A DNA stretch of 64,000 nt from Rahnella variigena (GTDB lineage: Bacteria > Pseudomonadota > Gammaproteobacteria > Enterobacterales > Enterobacteriaceae): assembly GCF_003610915.1 (NCBI RefSeq), contig NZ_NSDJ01000001.1:434001-498000 (forward strand). The letters run 5' to 3'. The notes below the pieces were generated by a model, which searched no databases, had not been told where the DNA came from, and was given only the letters and a program-made list of their open reading frames with translations. Below are positions 17,453 through 26,707 of the stretch, piece by piece. Position 1 is the stretch's first letter. Each line of letters starts with the position of its first letter. The position numbers and the translations under genes are program-made.

Positions 17453-18643
17453 ATGAAACATCTGAACACTTCACGTTCTTTAGGGATGCGTACGCTCGCC
17501 GTTCATGGCGGACAGCAGCCCGATGCCCTGACCGGCGCGATTGCGACACCTATCACCGCCGCATCGGCATTTTCGTACCCGGACTTTGACAGCGGCGCAC
17601 GTCGTTTCAGCGGTGAAGAACCCGGTTATATTTACAGCCGTTTCGCCAATCCGACGGTGGCCGTTTTCGAACAGAAACTGGCGGCACTCGAAGGCGCAGA
17701 AACCGCCGTGGCCTGCGCAAGTGGCATGGCGGCGATCAGCGCCACATTGTTTGCCCTGCTGGTTCCCGGCGATGAAATCATTCATATCGGCACGCTGTAC
17801 GGCGGCACCGAAGGTGTGGTGCGCAACCTGTTGCCGCGTTATGGCATCAAACCGGTTCACGTCACGAATGTGAACGAACTGGAAGCGGCATTCACCAAAA
17901 ATACCAAAGTGGTACTGGTGGAAACACCGGCTAACCCGGGGCTGGATATCGCCGATCTGGCAGAAATTGCCCGCCTTGCCAAAGCCGCCGGTGCAGTCAG
18001 TGTGGCGGATAATACGTTTGCCACGCCGTACCTGACGCGCCCGCTGGAACTGGGCATTGATATCGTTCTGCATTCCGCGACCAAATACATCGGCGGTCAT
18101 GGCGATGCGACCGGCGGCGTGGTGGCCGGTCCTGCGGCATTGATCACGCCAATCCGCACCCTGGGCCTGAAACAGTTCGGCGGAAATCTGAGCCCGTTCG
18201 AAGCCAGTTTGCTGATCCGCGGACTGAAAACCTTGCCGCTGCGCGTCGAGGCCAGTTCTCTGAGCGCGCAGGCAGTCGCGGAATTCCTCGACGGGCACAG
18301 CGCAGTAGACACCGTGTTTTATCCGGGACTGAAACAGCATCCGGGTCACGCTACGGCATCTAAACAAATGAAACTGTTTGGCGGGATTATGGCCATTGAG
18401 CTGAAAGGCGGGCTGAACGCGGCACGGACTTTCCTCGATAAGCTGAGCATCATCACGCAGGCGGTTTCTCTGGGAGACACCGATTCGCTGGCCTGCCATC
18501 CGGCGTCCACCACGCACAGCGCCGTCGCGCCGGAAATCCGCCGTCAGAGCGGTATTACCGACGGACTGGTGCGCATCAGTATCGGTATTGAAGACACCGA
18601 AGACCTGATTGCGGACCTGCAGCAGGCGCTGGAAGGATTGTAA
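17453..18643 (+). CDS. Cys/Met metabolism PLP-dependent enzyme, methionine gamma-lyase-like
   Basis: Fold-type I PLP enzyme of 396 residues of the gamma-family (cystathionine gamma-synthase, methionine gamma-lyase, O-acetylhomoserine sulfhydrylase). Seen: the phosphate-binding IYSRFANPT near residue 60, CASGMAAIS, the PLP-stacking Tyr116 in GTLYGG, ADNTFATP with the ring-binding Asp, and the Schiff-base lysine Lys211 in HSATKYIGGHGD. The cysteine that marks true methionine gamma-lyases (LYGCT) is Gly118 here, so that activity is uncertain; cystathionine gamma-lyase or a sulfhydrylase are alternatives. It is inserted between glpE and the HipBA module, with its own promoter. Confidence 0.75.
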   Translation: MKHLNTSRSLGMRTLAVHGGQQPDALTGAIATPITAASAFSYPDFDSGARRFSGEEPGYIYSRFANPTVAVFEQKLAALEGAETAVACASGMAAISATLFALLVPGDEIIHIGTLYGGTEGVVRNLLPRYGIKPVHVTNVNELEAAFTKNTKVVLVETPANPGLDIADLAEIARLAKAAGAVSVADNTFATPYLTRPLELGIDIVLHSATKYIGGHGDATGGVVAGPAALITPIRTLGLKQFGGNLSPFEASLLIRGLKTLPLRVEASSLSAQAVAEFLDGHSAVDTVFYPGLKQHPGHATASKQMKLFGGIMAIELKGGLNAARTFLDKLSIITQAVSLGDTDSLACHPASTTHSAVAPEIRRQSGITDGLVRISIGIEDTEDLIADLQQALEGL

Positions 18644-18696
18644 AAGACCCGGAAATCGCGCTGAGCATCACATTACCCGCACGCTAAAGTGTAATT

Positions 18697-18729
18697 ATTA
18701 TGGCGATATTGAGCATATATCGCCATAAT
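18697..18729. promoter_or_regulatory. Palindromic operator of the hipBA module
   Basis: Perfect inverted repeat with 13-base arms, ATTATGGCGATAT (18697-18709) and ATATCGCCATAAT (18717-18729), around a 7-base spacer, 33 bases before the hipB start. Weaker outer arms AAGTGTAA and TTACACTT flank it. The position over the promoter fits autorepression by HipB. Confidence 0.8.
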
Positions 18730-18762
18730 ACTTTCAGTTTACACTTCAAATTGGCTGCTACC

Positions 18763-19251
18763 ATGCCCCGAAAAACGTCGCCTTTGCTTCCGGCAACTGA
18801 ATCGCTATTAACTGAATTTGGCGATCGTCTTCGTCTGGCGAGGCTGCGCCGCAAACTGACGGCAGCACAGGTCGCAGAACGCGCAGGTATGGTTCCCATG
18901 ACATTGCGCAATCTTGAACGCGGCAACACAGGCGTCACTCTCGGTGCCTGTCTGGCGGTAATGCAGGTTCTGGGCGTAGAACAAGATCTCAATTTGTTGC
19001 TCAAAGATGACCCCTTCGGACGCCAGTTACAGGACGCCACATTAATTCCCCGCAAACCCATCTCACGCAGTTCCCGTTCAAAACGGACGCCTTCATCTGC
19101 GCCCGCAGAGCGTCCTCGTTCAAAATCTGAGGAAACGGATACCCAAAGTGACTGGGCTAAGGATGATTTTTTAAGTGCCGGTTCATTAGCGTCACTGCTT
19201 CAGGAGGGTGAAAATACCGGTAAAAAAAACCCTAAAAGGACGAAGAAATGA
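18763..19251 (+). CDS. HipB-like antitoxin, helix-turn-helix repressor
   Basis: DNA-binding protein of 162 residues. Residues about 14-72 form an XRE/Cro helix-turn-helix (FGDRLRLARLRRKLTAAQVAERAG, key ARLRRKLTAAQVAERAGMVPMTLRNLERG, written here in overlapping parts). The C-terminal part is long, Ser/Arg/Lys-rich and probably unfolded, unlike the 88-residue E. coli HipB. The start at 18763 (MPRKTSPLL) lies after the palindromic operator; a longer frame from 18700 would begin inside that operator. Its stop overlaps the hipA ATG by four bases (ATGA), so the two are made together. It should neutralise the kinase and repress the operon. Confidence 0.8.
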   Translation: MPRKTSPLLPATESLLTEFGDRLRLARLRRKLTAAQVAERAGMVPMTLRNLERGNTGVTLGACLAVMQVLGVEQDLNLLLKDDPFGRQLQDATLIPRKPISRSSRSKRTPSSAPAERPRSKSEETDTQSDWAKDDFLSAGSLASLLQEGENTGKKNPKRTKK

Positions 19252-20516
19252 CGGTAAGGATTGCCGTGTATGCCGACTGGAACCCCCTCCCGTCACCTTT
19301 GCGCATCGGTTATCTCAATGTGCATCAGGCCGCAGGCCGTGAAATTTTTGCCTTTGAATATGATCAGGCTGCGCTGGAGCATCCTGATTTTGCCAATCTT
19401 CAGCTTGATCCACGGATAGGTTTATTCACTGGCCCGCAATATCCGGCACAAGGGCAGGATATTTTTGGTGCCTTCGCAGATACCTGCCCGGATCGCTGGG
19501 GACGGTTGTTGATGAAAAGACGGCTGGAACGGGAAAAACGCGCAGGCGTGGCCCCTGCTGGTCAGCGTCTTTATGAATCTGATTACCTGCTGGGCGTTCA
19601 TGACAATTTTCGTATCGGCGCGTTGCGGTTTCGGCTCAATGATGAAGGCAATTTTCTCGATGACCGTCATGATGTTGCGGCTCCTCCTTTCATTCAGATT
19701 CGCGAACTCGAAGCCGCCAGCCGGGCGCTGGAAAAGGACAGTGAAAATCAGGATGCCGCGGGTGATGAATGGTTACGTTTACTGATTGCACCGGGCGGAT
19801 CGCTTGGCGGCGCCCGCCCGAAAGCCAGCGTCAGCGCACCAGATGGTCATCTTTGGATAGCAAAATTCCCCAGCATTAATGACGAATATGATATCGGCGC
19901 CTGGGAACTGGTGGTCAGTACGCTGGCAAAAGCCTGTGGTCTGAATGTGCCTGAAAGCCTTGCCCGCCGCTATGCCAATCCTCACCACTGTTTTTTAGTG
20001 AAGCGTTTTGATCGGACGGCACAGGGTCAGCGTAAACATTTTGCCTCGGCGATGACACTGACCGGCCATCAGGATGGCGATGATGCCTCTTCCGGTGTCA
20101 GCTACCTTGAACTGGCAGCGGTACTTATTAATCAGGGCGCGCAACCCAATCAGGATTTACGCGAACTCTGGTCACGCATCGTTTTCAACTTGCTGGTATC
20201 CAATACCGACGATCATCTGCGTAATCACGGCTTTCTGCTGGAACCGGGAAAAGGATGGCGTCTTGCACCGGCCTATGACATGAATCCGGTGGCACAAAGC
20301 ACAGGATTGAAACTGAATATCAGCGAATCTGATAATGCGTTGGATCTCGATTTAGCGCTTTCCGTCGCGCCCGTTTTTCGCATTTCAGACAGCGATGCGC
20401 AGGATATCATCCAGCGCTGCCGGCAAATCGTCAGGCAGTGGCCAACAATTGCCAGCAAAATTGGCCTCTCTGCACGCGAGCAAAATGCGATGTCGTCAGC
20501 ATTTAGGTTAGCATGA
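19248..20516 (+). CDS. HipA-family serine/threonine kinase toxin
   Basis: Kinase of 422 residues. HipA toxins phosphorylate glutamyl-tRNA synthetase or other tRNA synthetases, stopping translation and causing tolerance. Seen: the N-terminal couple_hipA region, the Ser/Gly-rich loop APGGSLGGARPKAS near residue 184, the ATP lysine in LWIAKFPS, the catalytic segment NTDDHLRNHGF near residue 320 and the metal-binding YDMNP near 343. All kinase residues seem intact. The target cannot be told from sequence. The pair sits between glpE and glpG, which are adjacent in E. coli. Confidence 0.85.
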   Translation: MTVRIAVYADWNPLPSPLRIGYLNVHQAAGREIFAFEYDQAALEHPDFANLQLDPRIGLFTGPQYPAQGQDIFGAFADTCPDRWGRLLMKRRLEREKRAGVAPAGQRLYESDYLLGVHDNFRIGALRFRLNDEGNFLDDRHDVAAPPFIQIRELEAASRALEKDSENQDAAGDEWLRLLIAPGGSLGGARPKASVSAPDGHLWIAKFPSINDEYDIGAWELVVSTLAKACGLNVPESLARRYANPHHCFLVKRFDRTAQGQRKHFASAMTLTGHQDGDDASSGVSYLELAAVLINQGAQPNQDLRELWSRIVFNLLVSNTDDHLRNHGFLLEPGKGWRLAPAYDMNPVAQSTGLKLNISESDNALDLDLALSVAPVFRISDSDAQDIIQRCRQIVRQWPTIASKIGLSAREQNAMSSAFRLA

Positions 20517-20624
20517 CACTGTTAACCAGACGCCTGCTGACAGATAATCGGGCGATACCGTTATCGCCTGTCTACATAACAATGAATTACCGCAGTCAAA
20601 CAATTAGGGAAACCGCTTAACGCT

Positions 20625-21458
20625 ATGGTGCGCATTCTAAATCTGAACAATCCCCGCCTCGCTCAGGCGTTTGTCGATTACATGGCAACGCAGGGTTTTA
20701 CACTGACCATAAAACTTGAAAGTCAGGAAGTTCAGCTCTGGCTGGAAGACGAATCCCGTCTGGAAGAGGCCGAAAAACAGGTCGCGTTGTTTGTCCGCGA
20801 TCCGCTGCACCCGCGTTATCAGGAAGCCAGCTGGAAAACCGGAAAAGCGCAGCCGCATTTAAAAATGTCGCACACCCCGTTTCTTAAAAGTCTGCGCTCC
20901 CGCGCGGGGCCGCTGACCATCGGCATGATTGTGTTATGTCTGGCGGTGTTTATCCTGCAACAAATGGTGGGTGACGAGTTAGTGATGAGCTGGCTGGCGT
21001 GGCCGGACAGTTCGCGCGTCTTCCAGGTCTGGCGCTGGTTCACGCCTGCCCTGATGAATTTCTCGTTTATCGCGTTACTGATTAACCTGGCCTGGTGGTG
21101 GTATCTGGCCAGCCAGATTGAGATGCATCTGGGCAGCGGAAAATTATTCACTGTCACACTGATTTCTGCCTTAATCAGCGGCTGGGGCCAGTCGATGGTC
21201 AGCGGCGTCTGGTTTGGCGGACTGTCGGGCGTGGTGTACGCGCTGATGGGTTACGCCTGGCTGACCGGGCAACTGAAACCGGAAAGCCGCTTGTACGTGC
21301 CCGGCGGATTACTGGTTATTTCTCTGATCTTTATGTTCATCGGTTATGCCACAGGTGGCGCAGCCGTGGCTAATGCCGCACACGCCTTTGGCCTGGGTCT
21401 GGGTCTGGTGATGGCATTTGTTGATACGCGCACTCCGCGCAACAAAAAAAGTAAGTAG
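20625..21458 (+). CDS. glpG: Rhomboid intramembrane protease GlpG with altered oxyanion residue
   Basis: Rhomboid protease of 277 residues (E. coli 276) in the inner membrane. The cytoplasmic N-terminal domain covers about residues 1-70, then six membrane segments. The catalytic dyad is kept: Ser201 in WFGGLSGVVYALMGY and His253 in NAAHAFGL. In helix 2, E. coli has HALMHFSLMHILFN; here the segment reads PALMNFSFIALLIN, so His141, His145 and the oxyanion-supporting His150 are Pro, Asn and Ala, while Asn154 remains. Substitution of His150 weakens E. coli GlpG. The gene precedes glpR by 9 bases. Confidence 0.93.
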   Translation: MVRILNLNNPRLAQAFVDYMATQGFTLTIKLESQEVQLWLEDESRLEEAEKQVALFVRDPLHPRYQEASWKTGKAQPHLKMSHTPFLKSLRSRAGPLTIGMIVLCLAVFILQQMVGDELVMSWLAWPDSSRVFQVWRWFTPALMNFSFIALLINLAWWWYLASQIEMHLGSGKLFTVTLISALISGWGQSMVSGVWFGGLSGVVYALMGYAWLTGQLKPESRLYVPGGLLVISLIFMFIGYATGGAAVANAAHAFGLGLGLVMAFVDTRTPRNKKSK

Positions 21459-21467
21459 GGGCTCCGG

Positions 21468-22226
21468 GTGAAACAAACACAACGCCATGATGCGATTATC
21501 GATTTAGTCCGCCAGCAGGGTTATGTCAGTACCGAAGAGTTGGTGGAGCATTTTGCAGTCAGCCCGCAAACTATTCGCCGTGATCTCAACGACCTGGCCG
21601 AACAGAATAAAATTCACCGTCACCACGGCGGTGCGGCATTACCGTCGAGCTCGGTGAATGCGGCGTATAACGACCGTAAAGTGATGTGGTCAGAAGCGAA
21701 AGCGCGGATTGCCGCGCGCGTTGCCAGCCAGATCCCCGACGGTTCGACCTTATTTATTGATATCGGCACCACGCCGGAAGCCGTGGCACATGCGCTGCTG
21801 AATCATAAAGACCTGCGTATCGTCACCAATAATCTGAATGTCGCCACGCTGTACAGTGCCAAAGATGACTGCCGTCTGTTTCTTGCCGGCGGCGAAGTTC
21901 GCGCCCGTGATGGCGGGATCATGGGTGAAGCGACGCTCGATTTCATCTCTCAGTTCCGCCTCGATTACGGCATTCTCGGCATCAGCGGCATTGATATGGA
22001 CGGCTCATTGCTCGAATTCGATTATCACGAAGCGCGCACCAAGCGTGCGATTATCGAAAACTCACGCTGCGTCATGCTGGTCACCGACCATTCTAAATTT
22101 GGCCGTAATGCCATGGTTAACCTCGGTAAAATGGATTTAATCCATTACATGTTTACCGACAAACAGCCGCCGGACAGTGTAAAAAGCATTATCGATAAAT
22201 ACGACGTTCATCTCGAACTCTGCTAA
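21468..22226 (+). CDS. glpR: DeoR-family repressor of the glp regulon GlpR
   Basis: Repressor of 252 residues, the same length as E. coli GlpR. It represses glycerol-3-phosphate genes until glycerol-3-phosphate binds. The helix-turn-helix is in VSTEELVEHFAVSPQTIRRDL (key SPQTIRRD, residues about 18-38), and the effector domain carries FIDIGTTPEAVAHAL. The start is GTG at 21468, nine bases after the glpG stop, with GGGGCTCCGG in front. The next gene, glpD, has matching operator-like sites. Confidence 0.96.
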   Translation: MKQTQRHDAIIDLVRQQGYVSTEELVEHFAVSPQTIRRDLNDLAEQNKIHRHHGGAALPSSSVNAAYNDRKVMWSEAKARIAARVASQIPDGSTLFIDIGTTPEAVAHALLNHKDLRIVTNNLNVATLYSAKDDCRLFLAGGEVRARDGGIMGEATLDFISQFRLDYGILGISGIDMDGSLLEFDYHEARTKRAIIENSRCVMLVTDHSKFGRNAMVNLGKMDLIHYMFTDKQPPDSVKSIIDKYDVHLELC

Positions 22227-22357
22227 TTGTTGTTTTTTTGAGGAGCGCGAATGCCGCGCTCCTGGTTTTTCTTCTCCCTCCTCTCTTCTCTTTCAAACGA
22301 ACAATTTCGAAAAATTCCACGCTTCACCGCGTTCGGTTTCGTTCCCTCTTTGCCTTC

Positions 22358-22374
22358 ATGCTCGAAACCGACAT
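22358..22374. promoter_or_regulatory. Candidate GlpR operator 1 upstream of glpD
   Basis: ATGCTCGAAACCGACAT resembles the GlpR operator ATGTTCGATAACGAACAT (TCG...CGA core in inverted array), about 132 bases before the glpD start. Confidence 0.5.
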
Positions 22375-22452
22375 AAAAATGTTACCTTCATCACGCATAA
22401 TTGTTTTTATTTGGTTAACGCTTGGCTTGTTTGTCGATTCTCGATTACAATC

Positions 22453-22470
22453 ATGAGCGAAAACGAACAT
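22453..22470. promoter_or_regulatory. Candidate GlpR operator 2 upstream of glpD
   Basis: ATGAGCGAAAACGAACAT agrees with the GlpR operator consensus ATGTTCGATAACGAACAT at 15 of 18 bases, 35 bases before the glpD start. Together with the site at 22358 it supports repression of glpD by the neighbouring glpR product. Confidence 0.65.
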
Positions 22471-22505
22471 AAAAGAGCTATTGCGAACATCTGGAGGAAG
22501 ATGAC

Positions 22506-24017
22506 GTGGAAACCAAAGACTTGATCGTAATTGGTGGCGGTATTAATGGTACCGGCATCGCAGTAGATGCAGCTGGCCGCGGGCTGTCTGTTCTGCTGCT
22601 TGAAGCGCAAGACTTGGCCTGCGCGACCTCTTCGGCCAGTTCGAAACTGATCCACGGTGGCCTGCGCTATCTGGAACATTACGAATTCCGTCTGGTCAGC
22701 GAAGCGCTGGCTGAACGTGAAGTGCTGTTGAAAATGGCGCCGCATATTGCTTTCCCGATGCGTTTCCGTTTACCGCATCAGCCGCATTTGCGTCCGGCCT
22801 GGATGATCCGCGCCGGTCTGTTCCTTTACGACCATCTGGGCAAACGCACCAGCCTGCCGGCCAGTAAAGGCCTGAAATTCGGCAGTGAATCCGTGCTGAA
22901 ACCCGAACTGACCAAAGGTTTTGAATATTCAGACTGCTGGGTGGATGACGCGCGTTTAGTGGTCGTCAACGCTCAGGAAGTGGAAGAGCGTGGCGGCGAA
23001 GTCCGTACCCGCACCCGGGTGACCCGCGCATGGCGTGAAGACGGCATGTGGATGGTGGAAGCCGAAGATATCGACACCGGCAAAACCTATACCTGGCGCG
23101 CCAAAGGTCTGGTGAATGCTACCGGTCCGTGGGTAAAACATTTCTTCGACGACGGCCTGAAGCTGAAATCGCCTTACGGTATTCGTCTGATCAAAGGCAG
23201 CCATATTGTGGTGCCACGCGCGCACAATCAGCCGCAGGCCTACATTCTGCAAAACGAAGATCACCGTATTGTGTTTGTGATCCCGTGGATGGATGAATTC
23301 TCGATCATCGGCACCACCGACGTGGAATATCACGGCGATCCGAAAGACGTGAAAATCGACGACAAAGAAATCGGTTATCTGCTGAAAGTGTATAACGACC
23401 ACTTTAAGAAACAGCTGACCACCGAAGACATCGTCTGGACTTATTCCGGCGTGCGTCCGCTGTGTGATGACGAATCTGATTCACCGCAAGCCGTAACCCG
23501 CGATTACACGCTCGATGTTCACGATCAGGACGGCAAAGCGCCGCTGCTTTCTGTATTTGGCGGCAAGCTGACAACCTACCGTAAACTGGCGGAACACGCG
23601 CTGGAAAAACTGGTGAAGTACTATCCGAAAGCCGGTCCGGCGTGGACCAAAACGGCCGTATTGCCGGGCGGGAAACTGAACGGCGACCGTGATACCTACA
23701 GCGCCAATCTGCGTACCCGCTTCAAATGGTTACCGGAATCACTGGCACGCCGGTATGCACGGACTTACGGCAGCCAGACGGAGCTGTTCCTGAATGACGC
23801 GACCAGCCTGGAATCGCTGGGCGAAGATTTTGGTCACGGGTTCTACGAAGCGGAACTGCGTTATCTGGTGGAAAAAGAGTGGGTTTCACAGCTTGATGAT
23901 GCTATCTGGCGTCGTACAAAACTCGGTATGTGGCTGGATAAAACTCAGCAACAGCGCGTCGCCGAATGGCTGGAAACACACAAACAGCAGAAGAAACATT
24001 TGTCGCTGGCATCTTAA
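22506..24017 (+). CDS. glpD: Aerobic glycerol-3-phosphate dehydrogenase GlpD
   Basis: FAD-dependent, membrane-associated dehydrogenase of 503 residues (E. coli 501). It oxidises glycerol-3-phosphate to dihydroxyacetone phosphate and passes electrons to ubiquinone. Seen: the FAD dinucleotide motif IGGGINGTGIA at the N-terminus, SSASSKLIHGGLRYLE, and GIRLIKGSHIVVPR. The start codon is GTG at 22506 (METKDLIVIG) with GGAGGA upstream; an ATG at 22501 is out of frame. Two GlpR operator-like sites lie upstream. Confidence 0.97.
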   Translation: METKDLIVIGGGINGTGIAVDAAGRGLSVLLLEAQDLACATSSASSKLIHGGLRYLEHYEFRLVSEALAEREVLLKMAPHIAFPMRFRLPHQPHLRPAWMIRAGLFLYDHLGKRTSLPASKGLKFGSESVLKPELTKGFEYSDCWVDDARLVVVNAQEVEERGGEVRTRTRVTRAWREDGMWMVEAEDIDTGKTYTWRAKGLVNATGPWVKHFFDDGLKLKSPYGIRLIKGSHIVVPRAHNQPQAYILQNEDHRIVFVIPWMDEFSIIGTTDVEYHGDPKDVKIDDKEIGYLLKVYNDHFKKQLTTEDIVWTYSGVRPLCDDESDSPQAVTRDYTLDVHDQDGKAPLLSVFGGKLTTYRKLAEHALEKLVKYYPKAGPAWTKTAVLPGGKLNGDRDTYSANLRTRFKWLPESLARRYARTYGSQTELFLNDATSLESLGEDFGHGFYEAELRYLVEKEWVSQLDDAIWRRTKLGMWLDKTQQQRVAEWLETHKQQKKHLSLAS

Positions 24018-24023
24018 ATTAGT

Positions 24024-24198
24024 TAGCTCCTCCCCCTGCGAAGGGGGAGGCCGGGAGCGGGTTTAACAGACAAAACAAGTGCTTATGCACACTTAACATT
24101 TTGTTTTTGACCTTAATACCCCACCCCAACCCTCCCCTTCGCAGGGGAGGGAGCTGATTGAAGTCGCTTCTGAATCCCCTGCGAAGGGGGAGGAGCTG
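24024..24198. repeat. Composite palindromic repeats (BIME-like), copy 2
   Basis: Between the convergent ends of glpD and glgP are three G/C palindromes of the type CTCCCCCTGCGAAGGGGGAG: 24029-24050, 24131-24150 and 24175-24193. They alternate in orientation and flank an AT-rich spacer at about 24062-24118. They belong to the same family as the elements at 9804-9910 and 38948-39060. Confidence 0.75.
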
Positions 24199-24221
24199 AA
24201 AGTCCCACCTTTATTCCCGCT

Positions 24222-26669
24222 CTACAACTTCACCGGTTTAATATTCCAGATCTCATCGGCGTATTCCTGAATGGTACGATCCGAAGAGAAATAGCCCATG
24301 TTGGCGATGTTATGCAACGTGCGGCGCGTCCACTCTTCCGGCAGTTTATACAGCTCATCGACTTTATCCTGCGTATCGACATAACTGCGGTAATCCGCCA
24401 GCACCTGATAGTGATCACCGAGATTAACCAGCGTATCGAAAAGGTTGGTGTAGCGCTTCGGCTCGGTCGGGCTGAAGACGCCGGTGGCGATTTGCGTCAG
24501 CACCTGATGCAGTTCAGCGTCCTGCTCGAAGTAGGTATGCGGGTTGTAACCTTTCTGGCGCAGTTCCTCGACCTGCGGCGTGGTGTTGCCGAAGATAAAG
24601 ATATTGTCCTCACCCACATGTTCGAGCATTTCGACGTTGGCACCGTCCAGCGTACCGATAGTCAGCGCGCCGTTCAGGGCAAATTTCATGTTACTGGTAC
24701 CAGACGCTTCAGTACCCGCCAGCGAGATCTGCTCGGAAAGATCCGCCGCCGGAATGATCAGCTGCGCCAGACTGACGCTGTAGTTGGGAATGAAGACGAT
24801 CTTCAGTTTGTTGCCGATACGCGGATCACTGTTGATCACCGTCGCCACGTCGTTGATCAGCCGGATGATCTGTTTGGCGGCGTAATAGGCCGATGCCGCT
24901 TTACCGGCGAAAATCACCGTGCGTGGTACCCACTCGGCGTCCGGCTCTTCCAGAATACGGTTATAACGGGTGATGACGTGCAGCACGTTCATCAGCTGAC
25001 GTTTGTATTCGTGGATGCGTTTAATCTGCACGTCGAACAGGCTTTTCGGATCCACCACAATGTTCAGTTTCTGGGCGATATACAGCGCCAGCCGCTTTTT
25101 ATTGTCCAGCTTGGCCTTGCGGATCGCCTGCAGGAAACTCAGGTAATCCAGATTCTGTTTCAGTTCCGCCAGCTGGCTGAGATCAGAACGCCAGGTCTGG
25201 CCGATGGCGTCATCAATCACCGCTGACAGCGGTTTGTTGGCCAGTGCCAGCCAGCGGCGCGGCGTCACGCCATTGGTTTTATTGCAGAAACGATCCGGAT
25301 AAACGCGGGCAAAATCAGCAAACAGCGACTGCACCATCAGCTCGGAATGCAGCTCCGACACGCCGTTGACTTTGTGGCTGGCGATGACCGCAAGCCATGC
25401 CATCCGCACTTTGCGGCCATTCCCTTCATCGATTATCGAAACGCGTGACAGCAGGCCGTTATCGTTGGGAATTTTCTCCGCCACTTCTTTGAGGAAGTGA
25501 TCGTTAATCTGGAAAATAATCTCCAGATGACGCGGCAGGATCTTGCCGATCATGTCTACCGGCCAGGTTTCCAGCGCTTCGCTCATCAGCGTGTGGTTGG
25601 TATAAGAGAACACCCGACACACCGTCTCCCACGCGTCTTTCCATTCAAATTTATGCTCGTCGATAAGCAGACGCATCAGCTCAGGGATCGACAGCACCGG
25701 GTGCGTATCGTTGAGGTGAATAGCAATTTTGTCGGCCAGATTGTCGTAAGTATGGTGCGTGGTGTAATGGCGGTTGAGGATGTCCTGCACGGTCGCCGAC
25801 ACCAGGAAATATTCCTGGCGTAACCGCAGCTCGCGGCCTGAATAGGTCGAGTCATCGGGATACAGAACGCGCGACACGTTTTCGGAATGGTTTTTATCTT
25901 CCACCGCCGCAAAGTAATCGCCCTGATTAAATTTACCCAGATTGATTTCGTTACTCGCCTGCGCGCCCCACAACCGCAGGGTATTGGTGGCATCAGTGTC
26001 GTAACCCGGAATCACCTGATCGTAAGCGCAGGCAATGACTTCTTCGGTTTCCAGCCAGCGGGTTTTGACGCCCTCGTGCTGTACACGTCCGCCGAAACGC
26101 ACTTTATAGCGGGTGTTATAACGCTGAAACTCCCATGGATTACCGTATTCCAGCCAGTAATCTGGCGCTTCTTTTTGCTCACCGTTGATGATGCTTTGCG
26201 CGAACATGCCGTATTCGTAGCGGATACCGTAACCGCGTCCCGGCAGCGCCAGCGTGGCCAGCGAATCGAGGAAACACGCCGCCAGCCGTCCGAGGCCACC
26301 GTTGCCTAAACCCGGGTCATTTTCTTCGCCGATCAGTTCTTCAAGATCAAAGCCCATTTCATCGAGCGCACTTTTCAGATCGTCGTAAATCCCCATCGCC
26401 AGCAACGCATTGGAAAGGGTTCGTCCAATCAGAAACTCCATCGACAGGTAATAAACCTGCCGGACGTCCTGTGAAGTTTGCGCACGGTTAGAACGCAGCC
26501 AGCGTTCCACCATACGATCACGAACCGCAAACAGCGTGGCGTTCAGCCAGTCATGTTGCGTCGCAATGGACGGATCTTTGCCGATAATAAACATCAGTTT
26601 ATAGGCAATCGAATGCTTTAGCGCTTCGACACTGACTGTCGGTGAGTTGTAATTAAACGGTGAAGTCAT
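24222..26669 (-). CDS. glgP: Glycogen phosphorylase
   Basis: GT35 phosphorylase of 815 residues, the same length as E. coli GlgP. It shortens glycogen outer chains, releasing glucose-1-phosphate. The PLP site [17 protein letters not shown] with its lysine lies near residue 660, followed by [10 protein letters not shown]. Last gene of glgBXCAP, 38 bases after glgA. It is distinguished from the second phosphorylase, malP, by context and its longer N-terminus. Confidence 0.97.
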   Translation of the reverse strand: MTSPFNYNSPTVSVEALKHSIAYKLMFIIGKDPSIATQHDWLNATLFAVRDRMVERWLRSNRAQTSQDVRQVYYLSMEFLIGRTLSNALLAMGIYDDLKSALDEMGFDLEELIGEENDPGLGNGGLGRLAACFLDSLATLALPGRGYGIRYEYGMFAQSIINGEQKEAPDYWLEYGNPWEFQRYNTRYKVRFGGRVQHEGVKTRWLETEEVIACAYDQVIPGYDTDATNTLRLWGAQASNEINLGKFNQGDYFAAVEDKNHSENVSRVLYPDDSTYSGRELRLRQEYFLVSATVQDILNRHYTTHHTYDNLADKIAIHLNDTHPVLSIPELMRLLIDEHKFEWKDAWETVCRVFSYTNHTLMSEALETWPVDMIGKILPRHLEIIFQINDHFLKEVAEKIPNDNGLLSRVSIIDEGNGRKVRMAWLAVIASHKVNGVSELHSELMVQSLFADFARVYPDRFCNKTNGVTPRRWLALANKPLSAVIDDAIGQTWRSDLSQLAELKQNLDYLSFLQAIRKAKLDNKKRLALYIAQKLNIVVDPKSLFDVQIKRIHEYKRQLMNVLHVITRYNRILEEPDAEWVPRTVIFAGKAASAYYAAKQIIRLINDVATVINSDPRIGNKLKIVFIPNYSVSLAQLIIPAADLSEQISLAGTEASGTSNMKFALNGALTIGTLDGANVEMLEHVGEDNIFIFGNTTPQVEELRQKGYNPHTYFEQDAELHQVLTQIATGVFSPTEPKRYTNLFDTLVNLGDHYQVLADYRSYVDTQDKVDELYKLPEEWTRRTLHNIANMGYFSSDRTIQEYADEIWNIKPVKL

Positions 26670-26707
26670 AACGTTACATTCCCGATCAAATTAGCTGCGT
26701 TCAGGGG

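Noticed and set aside
17480..18517. Minus-strand open frame of 345 codons opposite the PLP enzyme gene
   Set aside because: No family features; the opposite strand encodes a full PLP enzyme with conserved motifs.
20549..20566. Stem-loop GGCGATA / TATCGCC between hipA and glpG as terminator
   Set aside because: Short stem and no T run; too weak to call.
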